64,000 nucleotides of DNA. It comes from Ptiloglossa arizonensis (Eukaryota; Arthropoda; Insecta; Hymenoptera; Colletidae). Shown piece after piece: positions 59,801 to 64,000 of this stretch; the first letter of the stretch is position 1, and each line of letters starts with the position of its first letter. Where the stretch lies: contig NC_135055.1 in assembly GCF_051014685.1 (NCBI RefSeq), positions 17,534,001-17,598,000 on the forward strand, given 5' to 3'. The position numbers were made by a program, and so were the translations under genes. Under the pieces are notes generated by a model that did no database searches, was not told where the DNA came from, and worked only from the letters and a program-made list of their open reading frames with translations.

Positions 59801-62800
59801 TAATGACTCGAGAACCTCGGCTCCCCGTTCGAAGCGATACTCTAGACCCTATTTTACGAAAATTGTATCAATTGTTCCTCCTGAAAGGTACTCCTGAATA
59901 ATTCTCAAGGAATAATAATCTCGAGTAACGGTCCAATTCCCGTGGATCGAGTTTAAATTAAAAAAATTCGCCCACGTTTATCGGTACCGGTTACACAAAC
60001 CTTTACCCGATCGATTGAAAACATTGTTCACTATCTTTCGGGAGGTACGTTCAATTTGCGTTTTCCGATTCGATAAACCCGATATTCGTTTAATCGAAAT
60101 GTTAAGAAGGGGCGGGCTATCCGTGTCACTAAAGGCTTTTACGATTATTTTCCAACAACGGCGAAATTATACAGCGCAAACAGTTTCCCCGGTATAAATA
60201 ATTGTTCGAAGTTCCACCGTTCGCGTGATGTGGGGCTCCTGCGAACGAAAGGTATTAATAATGTGCAAATGAGGACGCGTTTGCGGTACGCTTTCCGATC
60301 GTGGGTTTTATTACGAATGAAAATCACCGAGCACGGCTGCCAGTGTGGAATCGGTTAGTTTCTCCCTGTCGCGAAAATAATTATACCACGGTTTCGTGGG
60401 AGACCGGCTCGTGAAATTCCTCGAGCCACGGAACGTTTTAAATTGCAAAATTATCAAGGCGGGGCACAGGTTAGCGAACCGATGGCTGGACGAAAAACGT
60501 CTCGGTGGAGTTGTTCGACGTTTCTTTGCTTTAAATATTAAGATGGAAACTCTCGAGGAGAACTCGATGCGGAGAACCAACGGAATTTTCCAGGCGCTAA
60601 GACGCCAGGCGTGTTCACGCGAAGTTAATCGCGAACGTCGCGCCACGCCGCGGCGAAGAAATGAAATTTACGCGTTATTGGCAAACAGGAAGCCTCGGTT
60701 AAAGTGACGAGGAATAGACGACGTCGAGAGAAACGAAGACTACGGAAGTCCATTAGCTCCCGTCCAACGTGGGGGGGACAAAGTTATACGCTGCCGTGAA
60801 TTTTTCCTTTTTTTTTCTTCTTTTTCTTTTTTCTTCTTTTCTCTGCTCGATGAAAAGCAGCCACTGTCACGGGAAAACGACGCGTAAAGGCCGGCGAAAC
60901 TTATGCAAATTCGCAATTTCATTCATACGTAATGTTTTCGTCTATCCCCCATGCGCGGATTATACCGTCCTCTCACGGTTTCCAACCTCCCTCCCTATTT
61001 TTCGGGGGATGCAAATCAGTCCCCGGGGATAATTTAAGAATTTCCTTCCCACCGAGTTCGACTATATTTCGTGCTATCGTTCGCGTTCATCCTCGAAAAC
61101 ATGCTCAACCGGCTACCTCCATTTTTCTAGCGTCTACTCGTTCCGCAGGGATGGCCTCGGTTATTGATACAATTTTTTTTCTTTTTTTTTTCCCTCGTGT
61201 TCCAGGTCCGGAATCATCCCCATCGTCGTTACTCTTCGTGTTCCTTCAACTCGGTACAAGAAAAAATTTCTATCCCTCGCTTATTGATAATTGGCACGAT
61301 TTTTTTTTAACATCGTAGGGGTATTCCTATGGGGAATTTTCTTTGGTATTGAATATTTTTTACAATTTTGAACAATCTTGAAACTTTAACCGTTTGATCT
61401 TCTTCAGAGGTGGTTGAATTTGTATTGTTCGAATAATTGCAATTTTAAACAATTGTCACGTGAAATAACAAATTTCGAAAGGATTTGAATTTACAGATCA
61501 TTGGCAAAAGGATAAATTTTTGTGTCAGAATGGTAGTCGTATAAAATCGATAAGTTTTTTTCAATTCTTCGGGTGGCAAACAAAAACTATCGTAGATATT
61601 GACAGAATTTTGGTTTATGGGAGAACATTTATTAAGGACACTATTTTCTTTTTCGTCGAAAAGTGTACGGGTGGAATCGATAAATAAATTCCTCGACGAG
61701 TGTTTCCAAACGCGGGAAGATTTTTCGTCCGTGTAACGTTTTTCTACTTTTTCACGGTTCAAAGGATTACCAAAGCTTCCAGTTTAGTCGCTTTGGGGAG
61801 ATACAACAGATCATGGAATACTGGATCGCGTCTCGTGTTTACATTGCACAGGTGCTCGTTCGGTGTGTAACATTCCCAGGGCCAATCACTGCCACGAACT
61901 GGAAGTGGGAACGGGGTAACAATTTTACAAAGAAACGAGGGGAACCACTTTAAATCGCCTAAGTGAAAATAGCGTGCATCGAACGCTGGAGATAAGCGAT
62001 GAATTATGAACGCCTCGCTGGGAACGCGGCTGGCGAGATGGAGTCGTCGTAACTTTAGAAATGTTTACTCTTTTTTGATACTTTTTCTTTTCAAGAAAAT
62101 ATATAAAAAAAAAATAGGTGTAAGTAATCAAACGGATTTACAGCGTAAATATTTCGTAGTGGATGCTCTCAATTCTGATTTCTTCGAATCATCGAAATGT
62201 ATCGATGCTTTGTTAATTGTGCGTGACCTTCAATGACCTTAGACCCTATGGACTTCCATTGAAAAACGAGACGAGAATCTTAAGTCCACGAGAGCTCTCG
62301 TAAACTTGAAAAATAAAACCAGAGCTCTAAAATTGTTATTTGAATATAACAAAAATAGCTTCCGTAAATAGTCTAACGAGGTACAATTGTTCTAAAATTA
62401 ATCCTAGGGACAAGTGTTTAATGCTAGAAATATTTTTTCTACATACAAAGTGTATTTACTTTACCTCACTACAATCTACCAAAGAACCAAAGGTGTCAAA
62501 AAATATCTTTAACAAAATTATTTCATACAGCAAAGGACGATACAAGGTATAAATAATTTGTCTACCCCTCTCCAGGCTGAACGCACTCGAAAACAATTCT
62601 CTCAACCCCATAATATACCCTGCCCAAATCCCCCCCAAGTATCGAACAATTCCACAATTACCCTACATGTCGCAATCATTTCTTCGACGTTGCTACGAGC
62701 CTCGTGGAACACTATTCCATCGACCATTCTTCCTCTGGAGGGTATTCCGAAGTACAAGTGAAACGAATTCGTCGCAAAGCAATCGGAAACGTGCTTTTTC

Positions 62801-63106
62801 CCAATGCGACCATCCTTTCGTTTCAATGGCCACCGCGTATCCACTTGGCAATCGTCGAACATCCCCCCCAAGAAGAGTAAAGCTGGGTGGGAGTAAAATA
62901 ATGATATATTATTACACGAGAGGGGAGCGGAGAACGTATCGGGGCTACTTTGCAAAAATATGGTATGTTTATTACCGCGATAAATAAACCGTCGTTGCCA
63001 TTCATGGCGAGCGTGTTGCGGTCGTAACGTAAATATCCTTTAATGCGTGCAATTGTGCAATTCCGGCGGGCACTCTGGCAGCCCTCGTTTTAAAATGCCA
63101 TTTGCA
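59801..63106. other. non-coding, no gene supported
   Basis: About 3.3 kb of unique DNA. Low-complexity T/C runs lie near 60800-60845 and 61170-61195, producing Phe/Ser/Leu-rich frames on the plus strand and Lys-rich ones on the minus. CpG-rich sequence with 'atgcaaat' at about 60904 and TAAT-type words at 63030-63115 is regulatory-looking. The frames at 62558-62987 overlap on both strands. Confidence 0.45.
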
Positions 63107-63541
63107 TTAACCGGGACGCGTAAAACAAATAGTTTTTGGCCCGACACTTTTGTAATATCGGCGTCGTTTGACCTTAATACGGTGAACGCAAGTTTGTAAT
63201 AACATTCGATGGTGGCACTCGATACAGAAATGGCCTCTGTGGATCCCGGTTCCCTTGGAAGTATCTGTCAAACTCGCGTAATCGGTACACAACGCTGTGT
63301 AAAACACAAACGGAGAGGGAACCGTTAACACGAATGTTGTACCCTGACCCAGATGTGGACCAGAACGAGTTTCATCGAGGAGTCCCTGACCCATATTGAG
63401 CGTCAGTTTTGCCCTCTGACGTTCACAAGGTATCGAGACTTTCGCGACTGCAACATCGATCCGTGAACCACGGACTATGATAGTCTGCCTCCATTCTTGG
63501 TACGTAGTGGTACCGAAATGTTTGAACTTGGAATAACCGGA
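63107..63541 (-). CDS. possible exon, unrecognised protein
   Basis: On the minus strand an acceptor (ttcctagactag, AG at 63543-63542) opens 144 codons to a TAA at 63109-63107. The frame has a hydrophobic stretch TFVLTVPSPFVFYTAL about 85 residues in, then Cys/His-containing ALCTDY and HFCIECHHR, and a basic tail VHRIKVKRRRYY. In-frame TAG just upstream requires splicing for the start. Its first third belongs to a segment present in three diverged copies, two of which are broken, which could mean a duplicated exon or a chance open frame in a repeat. No family was recognised. Confidence 0.3.
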   Translation of the reverse strand, partial: SGYSKFKHFGTTTYQEWRQTIIVRGSRIDVAVAKVSIPCERQRAKLTLNMGQGLLDETRSGPHLGQGTTFVLTVPSPFVFYTALCTDYASLTDTSKGTGIHRGHFCIECHHRMLLQTCVHRIKVKRRRYYKSVGPKTICFTRPG

Positions 63542-63940
63542 CTAGTCTAGGAATACTCTGGACTGTTCCAATCAATGGTTGCGAGGATCTCTTGGGACAC
63601 TTTGCTGCTATTGTTTAACACAGTTCCATCAAGGCTCGTAGTTCGAGGAACACTGAGCCACGGATACGGAGGGTTTAACACCTACAATCCCATTGATCCG
63701 AAGATCACGAACTATGATAGTGTATCTCATCTGGTGTCGAACACTACCAGGGGAATTTACTTTAGAACAAGACCTGCTTCGTTTGCAGTGCAAAATTGAC
63801 TCTTTGGGTGATCTTTACTGCTAGAGTCATCGGTCTGGTAGCTTACGTCTATCGTCTGGGTGATCAGGAGACCACGAACGAAAGTATCTAACCTTCGGTA
63901 TCCATCATTTCCAGGTGGTTTGACTTGGAGTAACTTGTCT
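63465..63940. repeat. ~160-240 bp tandem duplication, 3 diverged copies
   Basis: On the minus strand three related blocks end in 'TTCGTGGTC', 'TTCGTGATC' and 'TCCGTGGTT' (about 63870, 63705 and 63470), followed by 'tcctgatcacccagacgat', 'ttcggatcaatgggatt' and 'cacggatcgatgttgc'. The first and third also share 'ta(c/t)tccaagt.caaac' upstream. Only the third is open through its full length. Confidence 0.6.
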
Positions 63941-64000
63941 CCTTATTCGAATCGTCGAAGATGGTGAGACTTGGAGTTTCTAACAATTGCTAAGTTTACT
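63941..64000. other. window edge, no feature
   Basis: Too short to interpret. Nothing beyond continuation of the preceding diverged repeat is visible. Confidence 0.4.

Noticed and set aside
63575..63799. Plus-strand 74-codon frame
   Set aside because: It lies opposite the diverged minus-strand duplication and has no independent support.

Overview
The window looks like a piece of an insect nuclear genome, most likely a hymenopteran and possibly a bee. The evidence is indirect: CpG is frequent throughout (tcga, acga and cgaa are everywhere), intergenic or intronic DNA is long and gene-poor, and there is a mariner-type terminal repeat beginning TTGGGTTGTTCGGAAAGTC. No operons, tRNAs, rRNAs, CRISPR arrays or bacterial gene layout are visible. 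The species cannot be read from the sequence.

Coding content is sparse. The best-supported gene fragment is on the minus strand at about 39.2-40.4 kb: two exons with a consistent splice phase (40403-40181, then 39459-39188) that would encode the last ~164 residues of a protein I do not recognise. Two more minus-strand open segments, at 51448-51257 and 63541-63107, are protein-like with usable splice acceptors and stop codons, but are weaker. All other long open frames lie in repeats or GC-rich non-coding DNA and were rejected.

The dominant feature is tandem duplication. I count about 27 separate arrays of mostly unrelated units, covering roughly 14 kb by adding up the intervals listed. Unit lengths run from 11 bp (16.8 kb) and 28/30 bp (29.2-30.1 kb) to about 210 bp (0.65-1.5 kb). 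About ten arrays have units of 123-143 bp. Some arrays carry regulatory-looking words: a CAAGATGGCG word resembling YY1/Pleiohomeotic sites at 8.1-8.7 kb, and nine CACCTG E-boxes at 43.9-44.5 kb. The 13.9-14.5 kb array carries a spaced motif, AGTAGA-N14-GGTCAGAC, that recurs with the same spacing at 33.15 and 33.78 kb and with a one-base spacing change at 15.1 and 54.2 kb.

Layout: 0.65-1.5 kb, tandemly amplified mariner MITE; 1.5-8.1 kb, non-coding; 8.1-16.9 kb, a series of arrays; 17-24 kb, mostly unique with one 190-bp duplication; 24-30.4 kb, arrays ending in a minisatellite enclosed by an 80-bp inverted repeat; 32-39 kb, arrays leading to the downstream side of the minus-strand gene; 42-51 kb, five larger arrays; 52-58 kb, mostly unique, with TAAT-rich regulatory-looking stretches; 59-64 kb, one array, a long unique stretch and a duplicated, partly open segment at the end. 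The window is best read as intron or intergenic DNA around one or a few minus-strand genes.
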